From an uncultured Lachnospiraceae bacterium (GTDB lineage: Bacteria; Bacillota; Clostridia; Lachnospirales; Lachnospiraceae), in the NCBI GenBank assembly GCA_902793335.1, contig CADBCZ010000002.1:1-64000 (forward strand): 64,000 nucleotides of DNA, in the 5' to 3' direction. Every line of letters begins with the position of its first letter. The stretch's first letter is position 1. The position numbers and the translations under genes are program-made. Below are positions 1-8,450 of this stretch, piece by piece. Below the pieces are notes generated by a model, which saw nothing but the letters and a program-made list of their open reading frames with translations, made no database searches and was not told where the DNA came from.

Positions 1-792
1 ATGGACGTTCTTATAGAGTTAAGGACTATATCCAAGCATCAGAATAATTGTACATTTTTATATAAGATTTTTTGTACAAAAGTACTTGACACTTTATATC
101 CGGATGTATCAAAACTTTTCCATTATATTACGGTGTTCAGACCTACGGTACTCCGCTGTGTACCTATGATAAGCAAGACCATTTACAACAGAATAGTTAT
201 GCTGCACAGAAAGAAACGTGAGGTCACAAGAAGGACGATTAAGGATGAGCTGTTAGGACCGGATTTTCATAAGATTATAAGCGGCGGCGGATATCTGGCA
301 AAAGATTTGGCACTCAATCTTATCGGCCTTGGAATTACAATCGGCCAGGGCTACGGTATGTCTGAGTGTTCACCTAAGATCGCGGCTCCTGATTATGAGC
401 GATTGGAAAAGCTGGATTCTGTCGGACGTCTTGTTGAGGGATGTCAGGTAAGGTTTGTAGACGGTGAGATTCAGGTCAAGAGTCCGTCTGTCATGATGGG
501 TTATTATAACGATGAAGAACTAACCAAGGAGACACTGACAAAAGACGGATGGTTGAGGACAGGAGATTTGGGATATGTGGATGATGAGGATTTTCTGTAC
601 CTTACCGGTCGCAAGAAGAATCTCATAATCCTTAGCAACGGAGAAAATGTTGCCCCTGAGGGTATAGAGAATCTGTTTGATGATGAGGTGTTAATCAGGG
701 ATATTATCGTATACGAAGACGGTGATACGATTGCGGCGTGTGTATATCCTAATTACGAATATGCCCAGCAGCAGAACATTACCGATATTTAG
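1..792 (+). CDS. AMP-dependent acyl ligase/adenylation domain, 3' part, ended by a premature TAG (5' end outside window)
   Basis: This is the C-terminal half of an ANL-superfamily adenylating enzyme, which activates a carboxylic acid as acyl-AMP. Visible motifs are SGGGYL near residue 95, the GYGMSECSP substrate/ATP loop near 117, MMGYYND, DGWLRTGDLGY near 182 with the catalytic Asp, and the hinge TGRKKNLIILSNGENVAPE. The ATG at base 1 is probably internal; the first ~30 codons do not look like the family, so the true upstream part lies outside the window or is disturbed. The frame ends at TAG (790-792), but the same frame then continues open through 2982 with the expected end of the ligase (a lysine-rich KTSSNKIIREKFF tail) followed by a carrier domain. 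The two pieces are therefore one gene with a nonsense change (GAG or CAG to TAG would be enough) or a sequence error. The family assignment is firm; the exact substrate is unknown. Confidence 0.8.
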   Translation: MDVLIELRTISKHQNNCTFLYKIFCTKVLDTLYPDVSKLFHYITVFRPTVLRCVPMISKTIYNRIVMLHRKKREVTRRTIKDELLGPDFHKIISGGGYLAKDLALNLIGLGITIGQGYGMSECSPKIAAPDYERLEKLDSVGRLVEGCQVRFVDGEIQVKSPSVMMGYYNDEELTKETLTKDGWLRTGDLGYVDDEDFLYLTGRKKNLIILSNGENVAPEGIENLFDDEVLIRDIIVYEDGDTIAACVYPNYEYAQQQNITDI

Positions 793-825
793 GGCGCGGT
801 AAATGATATCGTTAATGTCAAGAAT

Positions 826-2982
826 GTGTCTCTACCTACATCTTCACAGATTATGAAATGTTCTGTGCGTAAGCATCCATTTAAGAAGACATCTTCTAAT
901 AAAATTATACGCGAGAAGTTTTTTGAGGAGATAGAGAACGAAGAGGCGCGTAAGATTGAGATTACGATGCCGGTGACAGAGCTTCAGAAGGAACTTTGTC
1001 AGGTGGTTGCGGATATTACGGGTAACAGATATATCGGAACGACGGAGGACTTTTACAGTATAGGACTTGATTCGATGGGCAGTGTTATGCTGATAGAGGA
1101 GATGGACGAGAGATTTGGAATCAACATTTCGCTATCAGAGCTTATTGAGAATAATACCGTTCTGCTGTTGGAGGAATTTATCAATGATAAGAGAATTGAT
1201 ACCGAAAATGCGGTAGATTTAAGTGTAAGAGAAGAATACCCGCTTACAAATATACAGATGTACTTTGGCTATATAATCAAAGGCAATACAACAGGTAACC
1301 TTCCATTCATTTATAAGCTTGACAAGAGCATAGATCTTGAAAGATTAAAGGACGCTGTACTTAAAGCTTGTGATGTACATCCTATCTTAAAGGCAAACAT
1401 TCATTTCAACGGTCAGATGCTCATGACCTATAGAGATGATGAGAAGGTGATTCCTGTCCCTATTGAGAAGATGACGGAAGAAGAATGGGAGAAGAAGAAA
1501 AAAACTCTTGTTCAGGCATTTAAATATACTGAGGATGATGACCTTGTACATGTGTTTTTGTGTGAGACGGAGAACAATAAGTATTTCTTCATTGATGTGG
1601 CCCATATAATCGGTGACGGTGTATCAATAGGAATTCTGCTAAAGGATATCAATCGTCTTTACTGTGGAGAAAATGTTGAACCTGAGAAATTTACCTTCTA
1701 TGAATTTGCATTAGAGGATGTGGCAAAGAGAACAAACGGTGTAAGAGAGAGCGATATTGAAAAGACTGCGCAGCTTATGAAGGGCGTGAAACTTAACAGG
1801 AGTATTCTCAACAAACGTGTGACAGAGGACGCATTTGAGAAGAAATATGCTGCTATCACAACACGTTTTGAAAGATTAACCAGAAAAGAGATTTTATATT
1901 ACTGTAAGGAAAACGGTGTGTCTGAAAACGTAATGTTTTTGACCGCGTTTAATTATCTGATATATCTTTTCTCCGATCAGGAGGATGTATTTGCAAACAG
2001 TATTCACAGCGGACGAACAGACAGTCGCTATGCACACATGGTGGGTTCGCTGTTTATAACCTATTATTGCCGATTTACTAGAAAGCCTCACGAGACTGTT
2101 ATTGAGCTTTTGAAAAAGACCGGTTTGCAGATAATGAATACCATGAAGAATTCGGTTTCAAATGCGCGACAGGGTGAGATGTTCTTCCAGTATCAGGGTG
2201 ATATTTTGGGACTTAAAGAGATAGGAGATGCCCCGGCAAGTAGAGAGCATATTCAGTTAGATTCTCTTCCATTCCATATGCAGGTTTTCAACGATGATAA
2301 GGGTTATTATCAGGAGCTAAGATTCTGGGAAAATCGTTTTGACAGAAAGCAGCTGGAAATCTTCTTGGAGTGTTACGAGTATATTCTGCTTGCTATGCTT
2401 GAGGAGACTTCAGTGAGAAGACTTAAGAGACATCTTCCGGAAAATGTATATCCTAAGCATTTTATCATACCGACAAAGCAGCTAAATGAAGAAGCAGGCG
2501 AGAAGTTACTTGATACCAGAAGAAGAGAGTGCAAGGTATATGTTCTTGATGAAAGTTATAGAAAGAAGCCGTATAGTGCCTGGGGACGTCTTTATATTAA
2601 GGATATTAAGCCTGCAAGATACGACAAGGTTATAACAAGCCGTTACAGCGAAGGAAAGCTCTATGAAACGGATATTATTGCGAGGATTCTTCCCGACGGA
2701 ACTTTAGATATGTTAGAGAATAACGGAAGAACTGTAATAACAGACGGTATTCATGGAATACGCAAGTTTGCTCTTGATGATATAGAGAAGGAAATTTCAG
2801 GGCTTGAAGGCGTGAAAAAAGCAGATGCATATCTGTACTTTGATGCTGAGATTAATGAGATGAGTATTGCCGTAGATATTAAAACTGAGAATAAAAAAGA
2901 TATAAGAGCAGATGAAATAATCAAATACATGACAGATAATCATGATGATAATATGGTTCCAAAGGTGGTAAATATAATATAG
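826..2982 (+). CDS. Carrier protein-condensation-like-adenylation C-terminal protein (downstream part of the interrupted synthetase)
   Basis: This is the continuation, in the same frame, of the interrupted ligase. Order of parts: end of the adenylation domain (to ~residue 40); an acyl/peptidyl carrier domain (~45-115) with the phosphopantetheine serine in GLDSMGS; a condensation-like domain (~130-540) with HIIGDG matching the HxxxDG catalytic motif; and a C-terminal ~170 residues that resemble the last part of an adenylation fold (LYIKDI, DGTLDMLENNGRTV, GVKKADAYLY). Condensation-like domains join or transfer acyl groups bound to carriers, so the intact protein looks like a one-protein NRPS-like acyl transfer machine; its product cannot be inferred. 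GTG at 826 is only the first possible start after the TAG and has no clear ribosome-binding site, so this piece may not be translated on its own. Confidence 0.65.
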   Translation: MSLPTSSQIMKCSVRKHPFKKTSSNKIIREKFFEEIENEEARKIEITMPVTELQKELCQVVADITGNRYIGTTEDFYSIGLDSMGSVMLIEEMDERFGINISLSELIENNTVLLLEEFINDKRIDTENAVDLSVREEYPLTNIQMYFGYIIKGNTTGNLPFIYKLDKSIDLERLKDAVLKACDVHPILKANIHFNGQMLMTYRDDEKVIPVPIEKMTEEEWEKKKKTLVQAFKYTEDDDLVHVFLCETENNKYFFIDVAHIIGDGVSIGILLKDINRLYCGENVEPEKFTFYEFALEDVAKRTNGVRESDIEKTAQLMKGVKLNRSILNKRVTEDAFEKKYAAITTRFERLTRKEILYYCKENGVSENVMFLTAFNYLIYLFSDQEDVFANSIHSGRTDSRYAHMVGSLFITYYCRFTRKPHETVIELLKKTGLQIMNTMKNSVSNARQGEMFFQYQGDILGLKEIGDAPASREHIQLDSLPFHMQVFNDDKGYYQELRFWENRFDRKQLEIFLECYEYILLAMLEETSVRRLKRHLPENVYPKHFIIPTKQLNEEAGEKLLDTRRRECKVYVLDESYRKKPYSAWGRLYIKDIKPARYDKVITSRYSEGKLYETDIIARILPDGTLDMLENNGRTVITDGIHGIRKFALDDIEKEISGLEGVKKADAYLYFDAEINEMSIAVDIKTENKKDIRADEIIKYMTDNHDDNMVPKVVNII

Positions 2983-3084
2983 TAAATTAAAATATTTCTG
3001 ACATTTTTATCTTATTATTCACAAATATTAACTGAGGTTAAATTTAATCGGTGATAATATTCATAAAAATTTTTGAAAAAACTG

Positions 3085-3113
3085 TTGACAAGATTTTGTT
3101 GCAGTGCTACAAT
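3085..3113 (+). promoter_or_regulatory. Sigma-A promoter for the amt leader
   Basis: Perfect -35 TTGACA (3085-3090), 17-base spacer and -10 TACAAT (3108-3113). No better promoter is seen between here and the ammonium transporter start at 3311, so the transporter mRNA probably begins near 3120 and has to pass the two hairpins that follow. Confidence 0.7.
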
Positions 3114-3131
3114 TTGTAATTGTTAAAGGCA

Positions 3132-3166
3132 AGGGCGTCTTAGAGAGTTACTCTAAGGCGCCTTTT
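3132..3166 (+). terminator. First hairpin/terminator in the amt leader
   Basis: Arms AGGGCGTCTTAGAG (3132-3145) and CTCTAAGGCGCCTT (3151-3164) pair over 14 positions, two of them G-U, with a five-base loop AGTTA and a short T run. The hairpin sits about 20 bases after the predicted transcription start, so it either makes a very short RNA or acts as an attenuator. Its shape resembles the hairpin before dapL (23971-24004). Confidence 0.65.
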
Positions 3167-3191
3167 CTAATTATATAATCTCTTAAGTTGA

Positions 3192-3238
3192 CGATGCAAT
3201 GGTGTTTCGCGTACGGGGACACTATTGCATCGTTTTTT
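3192..3238 (+). terminator. Second intrinsic terminator/attenuator before amt
   Basis: Arms CGATGCAATGGTGT (3192-3205) and ACACTATTGCATCG (3219-3232) form a 14-bp stem with one G-U pair, followed directly by TTTTTT. This is a textbook intrinsic terminator pointing toward amt, about 70 bases before its start codon. Confidence 0.75.
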
Positions 3239-3310
3239 CATATGTAGCTTTAATTTGTTGATTTTTAAGTGCTAATAATTGTGAAAACAAGAGGGAATGA
3301 AGGAGGAAAA

Positions 3311-5080
3311 ATGATTATGGAAGAAGTAATGAACGCCATAAATGGTGAATTATTTGCAGTTTGGTTTCTAATAGGTGCTGCTTTAGTATTCTGGATGCAG
3401 GCAGGGTTTGCAATGGTTGAGACAGGCTTTACCAGAGCAAAGAATGCCGGTAATATTCTTATGAAGAACCTTATGGATTTTTGTATTGGATGTTGTGTAT
3501 TTATTCTTTGTGGTTTCGGTCTTTTACTTGGTGAAGACGTGATGGGACTGATTGGTAAACCGGGATTTGATATATTTACTGCATATCAGAATTTTGATTG
3601 GTCTAATTTCGTATTTAACTTAGTGTTCTGTGCTACAACAGCAACTATCGTATCAGGTGCTATGGCAGAGAGAACAAAGTTCTTAAGTTATTGCGTATAT
3701 TCAGGTGTTATATCAGCACTCGTTTATCCTATTGAAGCTCACTGGATCTGGGGCGGCGGCTGGCTTGCTCAGATGGGCTTCCACGATTTCGCAGGTTCTT
3801 GTGCAATACATATGGTTGGTGGTATCTCAGCTCTTATCGGTGCTAAGATGGTAGGAGCAAGAATTGGTAAGTTTGAAAAAGATAAAAGTGGAAAAGTTAC
3901 TAAGGTTAATGCTTTCCCCGGACATAATTTAGTAATCGGTGCACTTGGTGTATTCATTCTTTGGCTTGGATGGTATGGTTTCAATGGTGCTGCATGTACA
4001 TCAGTTGATCAGCTTGCATCAGTATTTGTAACGACAACAATTGCACCTTCAATCGCAACATTTGTTTGTATGGTATTTACCTGGATTAAATATGGTAAGC
4101 CTGATGTTTCAATGTGTTTAAATGCTTCACTTGCTGGACTTGTAGCAATCACAGCTCCTTGTGATGTGACAGATGCATTTGGTGCCATAGTAATCGGTGC
4201 AGTTGCAGGTCTTCTGGTAGTATTTGGAGTATGGCTTCTTGATTACAAACTTCACATTGATGACCCTGTTGGTGCAGTTGCAGTTCACTGTATGAATGGT
4301 ATATGGGGTACAATCGCAACAGGACTTTTCGCAACAACAACAGCACCCGGAAATGATGAACTTAAGGGTCTTTTCTACGGCGGTGGATTTGATTTATTAG
4401 GTAAGCAGCTTATCGGTTTTGTAGCAGTTGCAGCTTGGACAGTAGTTACAATGACTATAGTATTCTCTATAATTAAAGCAATCTTTGGACTTCGTGTTTC
4501 AGAGGAAGAGGAGATTGAAGGTCTTGACCTTACAGAACATGGTCTTGCTACAGCATATGCAGGTTTTGCTATAATGGATATTAACAGTGCTGTTATGAGC
4601 GCAAATGAAAATACTAACCTTGGTGTTGCTGAATATGAAGAGGCAAGTGCCGCACAGAAGAAAGCTTCCGTTCCGGTTGTTGATGCAACTAAGGATATGA
4701 AAGAAGCAGGTGTTATTGCAGACACAGGTATTTACAAAGTTGTTATCATTACCAAGCTTTCAAGATATGACAGAATTAAGAAAGCACTCAACAATCTCGG
4801 TGTTACAGGTATCACAGTAACTCAGGTTTCAGGATGTGGTATTCAGAAGGGTGCCGGAGAGATGTATCGTGGAGTTGAGATGGACGTTACATTACTTCCT
4901 AAGATCAAACTTGAGGTTGTTGTATCAGGAATTCCGGTTGACAGCGTAATAGAGACAGCTAAGAAAACTCTTTACACAGGTAAGATCGGTGATGGTAAAG
5001 TATTCGTATATCCTGTAAGTCGTGTTGTTAAAATTCGTACAGGTGAAGAAAACTATGATGCATTGCAGGATGTAGAGTAA
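3311..5080 (+). CDS. amt: Ammonium transporter Amt with a fused C-terminal PII (GlnB/GlnK) domain
   Basis: Ammonium channel in the cytoplasmic membrane joined to its own regulator. Residues ~1-410 are an Amt/Mep channel of about 11 membrane segments, with the twin-histidine pore (CAIHMVGG and AVHCMNGIWG) and DFAGS. A ~60-residue linker follows, then a PII domain (~475-589): YKVVIITKLSRYDRIKKAL, the T-loop with EMYRGVEMDV and LLPK, and TGKIGDGKVFV with RIRTGE-like KIRTGEE for nucleotide binding. In free PII proteins the T-loop plugs the channel according to ATP/ADP and 2-oxoglutarate. Here the tyrosine equivalent to the uridylylation site Tyr51 is Met, while Tyr46 (in YRG) is kept, so control is probably by ligands and not by uridylylation. 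Start chosen at ATG 3311 because AGGAGG lies at 3301-3306; a GTG in frame at 3269 lacks this. Confidence 0.95.
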   Translation: MIMEEVMNAINGELFAVWFLIGAALVFWMQAGFAMVETGFTRAKNAGNILMKNLMDFCIGCCVFILCGFGLLLGEDVMGLIGKPGFDIFTAYQNFDWSNFVFNLVFCATTATIVSGAMAERTKFLSYCVYSGVISALVYPIEAHWIWGGGWLAQMGFHDFAGSCAIHMVGGISALIGAKMVGARIGKFEKDKSGKVTKVNAFPGHNLVIGALGVFILWLGWYGFNGAACTSVDQLASVFVTTTIAPSIATFVCMVFTWIKYGKPDVSMCLNASLAGLVAITAPCDVTDAFGAIVIGAVAGLLVVFGVWLLDYKLHIDDPVGAVAVHCMNGIWGTIATGLFATTTAPGNDELKGLFYGGGFDLLGKQLIGFVAVAAWTVVTMTIVFSIIKAIFGLRVSEEEEIEGLDLTEHGLATAYAGFAIMDINSAVMSANENTNLGVAEYEEASAAQKKASVPVVDATKDMKEAGVIADTGIYKVVIITKLSRYDRIKKALNNLGVTGITVTQVSGCGIQKGAGEMYRGVEMDVTLLPKIKLEVVVSGIPVDSVIETAKKTLYTGKIGDGKVFVYPVSRVVKIRTGEENYDALQDVE

Positions 5081-5155
5081 TCGTTAACAGTTATTACAGA
5101 TGATGCTTATATAAAAAAGCAGTTGACTTAATGATAATTAAATAAAAATATCAAG

Positions 5156-5202
5156 ATGAGCAGGTATAATAAATGATCACCCCGTAAAATATATCTGCTC
5201 AT
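5156..5202 (+). terminator. Probable terminator after amt
   Basis: ATGAGCAGGTATA (5156-5168) pairs with TATATCTGCTCAT (5190-5202), followed by a weak T-rich run. The loop is long (21 bases), so this is a moderate call. Confidence 0.45.
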
Positions 5203-5252
5203 TTTATGTTTGACGGAGTTGAGGAAACTATCATATAATAAAAAGGTAGGGG

Positions 5253-5327
5253 TTACAAAACTTATAAATGTTTTTTCTATATGAATATTATTTATATATA
5301 AATATACTATAATTATAAGTTTTGTAA
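5253..5327. repeat. Perfect 15-bp inverted repeat around the promoter region of the deaminase gene
   Basis: TTACAAAACTTATAA (5253-5267) and its exact reverse complement (5313-5327) flank 45 very AT-rich bases containing -10-like TATACTATAATT. The second arm ends 30 bases before the deaminase start codon. It could be a pair of operator half-sites for a looping or dimeric repressor, or a long leader stem. No known purine riboswitch core is seen. Confidence 0.6.
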
Positions 5328-5356
5328 TTTCATGATGTGAAAAATGGGGGGATTAT

Positions 5357-5800
5357 ATGAATAAATATATGGAGATGGCGATCAAAGAGGCGCAAGACGG
5401 TATTCATGATGGGCATGGAGGACCGTTTGGATGTGTAATAGTTAAGGATGGAAATGTTATCGGTAAGGGTCATAATGAAGTGATTAAGAGACAGGACCCT
5501 ACCTGCCATGGTGAGATGATGGCAATTAGAAATGCGTGCAAGACTATAGGTTCATTTGATCTTAATGGATGTGAACTCTATACTACCGCACAGCCTTGTC
5601 CTATGTGTCACGGTGCGATTCTATGGTCTAACATCAGAAAGGTATACTATGGATGCACAATAGAGGATACTGATAAGATCGGATTTCGTGATGAAGAATT
5701 CTTCTCAGGAGAATGGGACTTTTTAGAGGAGTTAGATCGTCCTGAATGTCTTGATCTTTTCGAGGAATACAATAACATTCAGGATAAAGAACATTATTGA
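5357..5800 (+). CDS. Nucleoside/guanine deaminase of the cytidine deaminase superfamily
   Basis: Zinc-dependent deaminase of 147 residues, the usual size of the GuaD/TadA-like class. The zinc motif is complete: HGE near residue 51 (His ligand and catalytic Glu, with Gly where many members have Ala) and PCPMC near 81 (two Cys ligands). The N-terminal GGPFGCVIVKDG and the C-terminal DTDKIGFRDEEFF are typical of guanine deaminases and not of the tRNA deaminase TadA, which would carry an RNA-binding tail. The likely reaction is guanine to xanthine in purine salvage; other purine nucleosides are possible. RBS GGGGG lies before ATG 5357. The gene is monocistronic, behind a long inverted repeat (5253-5327), and shares a two-way terminator with the convergent symporter gene. 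Confidence 0.8.
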   Translation: MNKYMEMAIKEAQDGIHDGHGGPFGCVIVKDGNVIGKGHNEVIKRQDPTCHGEMMAIRNACKTIGSFDLNGCELYTTAQPCPMCHGAILWSNIRKVYYGCTIEDTDKIGFRDEEFFSGEWDFLEELDRPECLDLFEEYNNIQDKEHY

Positions 5801-5818
5801 AAAAATAAGACTAAAAAC

Positions 5819-5861
5819 GCCCTAAGCAGATTTAAATATCAATCTGCTTAGGGCATTTTTT
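5819..5861. terminator. Bidirectional terminator between deaminase and symporter genes
   Basis: GCCCTAAGCAGATT (5819-5832) pairs perfectly with AATCTGCTTAGGGC (5841-5854). A T run follows on the + strand and an A run precedes, so it can stop transcription from both convergent genes; its right edge touches the stop codon of the symporter gene. Confidence 0.9.
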
Positions 5862-7363
5862 TAGTCTTCGTCAGGTCTTTCAAGCTGTTCTTCTTCGATG
5901 TCTTCAAATAATGAAAGCATAGGAACCACTGTCTTGTCACCCTTCATTTTTCTTGCAACATAGTTGGCTGTACATTCCATAACCTTTGGTGACAGTACGA
6001 TAACACCTATAAGGTTAGGAATCATCATAAGACCGTTAAAGGTATCGGAAATATCCCATGCAAGCTGTGCATTAACAAGAGCACCAAACATTACCATAGC
6101 AACAAAAATAACACGATATACGATAACTGCTTTTGTTCCGAACAAGTATTCAAAAGCTTTGGTTCCGTAGTGGCTCCAGCCAAGAACGGTTGAGTAAGCA
6201 AAGAGTAGAATTGCAATTGCTATAAACATTGACCCCGGTTTTCCGAATGCCTGCTCAAATGAGTAGCTCATAAGGTTGCTTGCCTCGATATCAGCAGCGT
6301 GTCCTGTAAGAGCACCTGTTGAGAGGTCGATTGCACCGCTTGAAAGAATAGTGAGAGCAGTAAGAGTACATACAACAATAGTATCAGCAAATACCTCGAA
6401 AATTCCCCACATACCCTGTCTAACCGGTTCTTTAACATTTGAGCTTGAGTGTACCATAACTGATGAACCAAGACCTGCTTCGTTGGAAAATACACCACGC
6501 TTCATTCCCATTTTCATAGCAAGTGCAACACCTGAACCAACTGCACCACCGGCAGCACTCTTTAAATGAAATGCGCCCTTAAAGATTGAAACAAATACTG
6601 CGGGAACAGTAGTGATATGAGTAATGATTATGAAAAGTGTTCCAAGAAGATATATTATAACCATGAATGGTACAAGCTTTTCTGTCATTGCTGCAATTCT
6701 CTTGATTCCACCGATGGTAACAAGACCAACAGCTAGTACAAGGAAAAATCCGATTCCTACCTTAGGTAGGTTAAATGCGTTATGCATGTTAGAGGTGATT
6801 GAATTAACCTGACTCATGTTACCGATACCAAAAGATGCAAGTAAGCAGAAGCATGAGAACAATACTGCGAGTATTGCACCGATTTGTTTACAGCCTTTCT
6901 TTGCACCGAGACCGTCGCGAAGATAGTACATTGCTCCTCCACTCCACTCACCGTTTTCGTTACGACGACGATAGAGAATACCAAGTACGTTCTCAGAGTA
7001 GTTTGTCATCATTCCGAAGAATGCAATTAACCACATCCAGAACACAGCTCCCGGTCCACCGGTTGCGATTGCTGTTGCAACACCGACGATATTACCGGTT
7101 CCAACTGTCGCAGCCAGTGCTGTACAGAGCGACTGGAACTGAGATATTGTTTTATCCTGTGTATGCGCGGTTACATGTTTGTCGCCAAAGATGGCTCCGA
7201 TTGTGTGTTTCATCCAGTAACTAAAATGTGTTAGCTGAAAGAACTTAGTCATACAGGTCATCAGCACTCCAACGAATGCAAGAAGTATAAGAGCCGGCCA
7301 GCCCCAGACAGCTCCGTTGATGACACCGTTGACTTCCTCAACTGTTTTCAAAAATCCTTCCAT
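5861..7363 (-). CDS. Alanine/glycine:cation symporter (AGCS family)
   Basis: Sodium- or proton-coupled importer of alanine or glycine in the cytoplasmic membrane, 500 residues, the usual family length, with about 11 hydrophobic segments. Family signatures are visible: ATVGTGNIVGVATAIATGGPGAVFWMW near residues 85-112, the cation/substrate region MKRGVFSNEAGLGSS near 290, and a GWSHYGTKAFEYLFG stretch near 395. The start ATG (7361-7363) has AGGAGG seven bases upstream. The gene is single, read from the minus strand toward the shared terminator with the deaminase. A promoter at 7479-7507 and a leader hairpin at 7433-7458 precede it. Its N-terminal MEGFLKTVEEVNGVINGAVWG matches the start typical of AlsT/DagA-like proteins. 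Confidence 0.93.
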   Translation of the reverse strand: MEGFLKTVEEVNGVINGAVWGWPALILLAFVGVLMTCMTKFFQLTHFSYWMKHTIGAIFGDKHVTAHTQDKTISQFQSLCTALAATVGTGNIVGVATAIATGGPGAVFWMWLIAFFGMMTNYSENVLGILYRRRNENGEWSGGAMYYLRDGLGAKKGCKQIGAILAVLFSCFCLLASFGIGNMSQVNSITSNMHNAFNLPKVGIGFFLVLAVGLVTIGGIKRIAAMTEKLVPFMVIIYLLGTLFIIITHITTVPAVFVSIFKGAFHLKSAAGGAVGSGVALAMKMGMKRGVFSNEAGLGSSVMVHSSSNVKEPVRQGMWGIFEVFADTIVVCTLTALTILSSGAIDLSTGALTGHAADIEASNLMSYSFEQAFGKPGSMFIAIAILLFAYSTVLGWSHYGTKAFEYLFGTKAVIVYRVIFVAMVMFGALVNAQLAWDISDTFNGLMMIPNLIGVIVLSPKVMECTANYVARKMKGDKTVVPMLSLFEDIEEEQLERPDED

Positions 7364-7432
7364 ATTATACCTCCTGTTATACGGTTATTCACAAAACTCT
7401 AATGTGAATAGTAACTTAAAAACAAAAGAATA

Positions 7433-7507
7433 GAGTGGTTGCGTAATAGTAACCACTCCATTGCGTTTAATCTTATTTAGTATATAGAAAAATATAGGAA
7501 AAATCAA
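7433..7507 (-). promoter_or_regulatory. Promoter and leader hairpin of the symporter gene
   Basis: On the minus strand: -35 TTGATT (7502-7507), 17-base spacer, -10 TATACT (7479-7484). In the ~110-base leader, GAGTGGTT (7451-7458) pairs with AACCACTC (7433-7440) across a ten-base loop and is followed by a T-rich run, so it could act as an attenuator. Confidence 0.55.
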
Positions 7508-7661
7508 GAAAAATATGATATTTGGCTACTTGCTTTTTTTTTCTATGAAGAGTATTATATCCGAAAGACATATTAATGAGATGTTAGCAGTTCTTGGAAT
7601 TTTATGAAAATGTTGAATTTGACTATTCTGAGGATATATTAAAAAGGTTTTGTGTAAGATT

Positions 7662-8423
7662 ATGAAAGAAAAGATTTTTGAGAGAGACGGAAAGAAAATA
7701 TATGGAAAACTCTACGAACCGGATACGATGGAAAATGAGAACTATCCTATTGTAATTATTGGTCATGGATACGGAGAAGACTGCTCGGATGTTGAAGATT
7801 ATGCTAATGCGTTTGCCAGACATGGAATTGGGGCATATGCATTTGATTTTATTGGCGGCAGTAACCAGAGTCGTAGTGACGGTGAGGTTGAGGAGATGTC
7901 GGTACTTACTGAAGCGTCCGACCTGAATAGCGTACTTGATGGAATAGAGGAGCTTCCGGGGGTTGATAAAGAAAACATATTTCTTATGGGTGAAAGTCAG
8001 GGAGGTTTTGTTGCGTCATATGTTGCCAGCAAACGAGGTGAGGAACTCAAGGGACTCATGGCTTTATATCCGGCTTATGTGATACATGATGATGCATGGG
8101 AGAGAACGCCGGATCCTGCAAAGATTCCTGAAACGATGGATATGATGGGCATGAAAATAGGAAGGAAATATAACGAGGATGCCATGTCGTTTAATATATA
8201 TGATATGCTTCCGGACTATGAAGGTAATGTGCTGATACTGCATGGCACTTCTGATCGTTTAGTGCCTATATCATATTCAGAGATGGCAGTTGAGAAATTT
8301 CCATCAGCCAAACTTATCAAGATAGATGATGCCGGTCATGGATTTCACGGCAATGATGACAAATATGTAACTAAGAAAATGATCCAATTCGTCAAAGATA
8401 ATGTGACAAGGAGAGTATGTTGA
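7662..8423 (+). CDS. Alpha/beta hydrolase (serine esterase/peptidase-like)
   Basis: A 253-residue cytoplasmic alpha/beta hydrolase with no signal peptide. The expected triad is visible: nucleophile Ser in GESQGG (~residue 112), Asp in LHGTSDRLVP (~206) and His in DDAGHGFHG (~236). The oxyanion-side motif is IIGHGYGE near 30. The sequence after the first strand (AYAFDFIGG) and the size resemble acyl-esterase/prolyl-peptidase-like enzymes such as cinnamoyl or feruloyl esterases of gut Firmicutes, but the substrate cannot be read from sequence. ATG 7662 is preferred; an in-frame TTG at 7650 lies closer to an AAAAAGG stretch, so the start is uncertain by four residues. The PII-like gene follows 27 bases later, so the two may be cotranscribed. 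Confidence 0.8.
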   Translation: MKEKIFERDGKKIYGKLYEPDTMENENYPIVIIGHGYGEDCSDVEDYANAFARHGIGAYAFDFIGGSNQSRSDGEVEEMSVLTEASDLNSVLDGIEELPGVDKENIFLMGESQGGFVASYVASKRGEELKGLMALYPAYVIHDDAWERTPDPAKIPETMDMMGMKIGRKYNEDAMSFNIYDMLPDYEGNVLILHGTSDRLVPISYSEMAVEKFPSAKLIKIDDAGHGFHGNDDKYVTKKMIQFVKDNVTRRVC

Positions 8424-8450
8424 AATACAATTTCGAAAGGAGCTATAGAT

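Noticed and set aside
4375-4725. 116-codon minus-strand frame inside amt
   Set aside because: Shadow of the amt coding sequence; no RBS and no recognisable protein.
5253-5327. Purine riboswitch before the deaminase gene
   Set aside because: The conserved loop-loop and junction sequences of the purine aptamer are not present; only an inverted repeat is seen.
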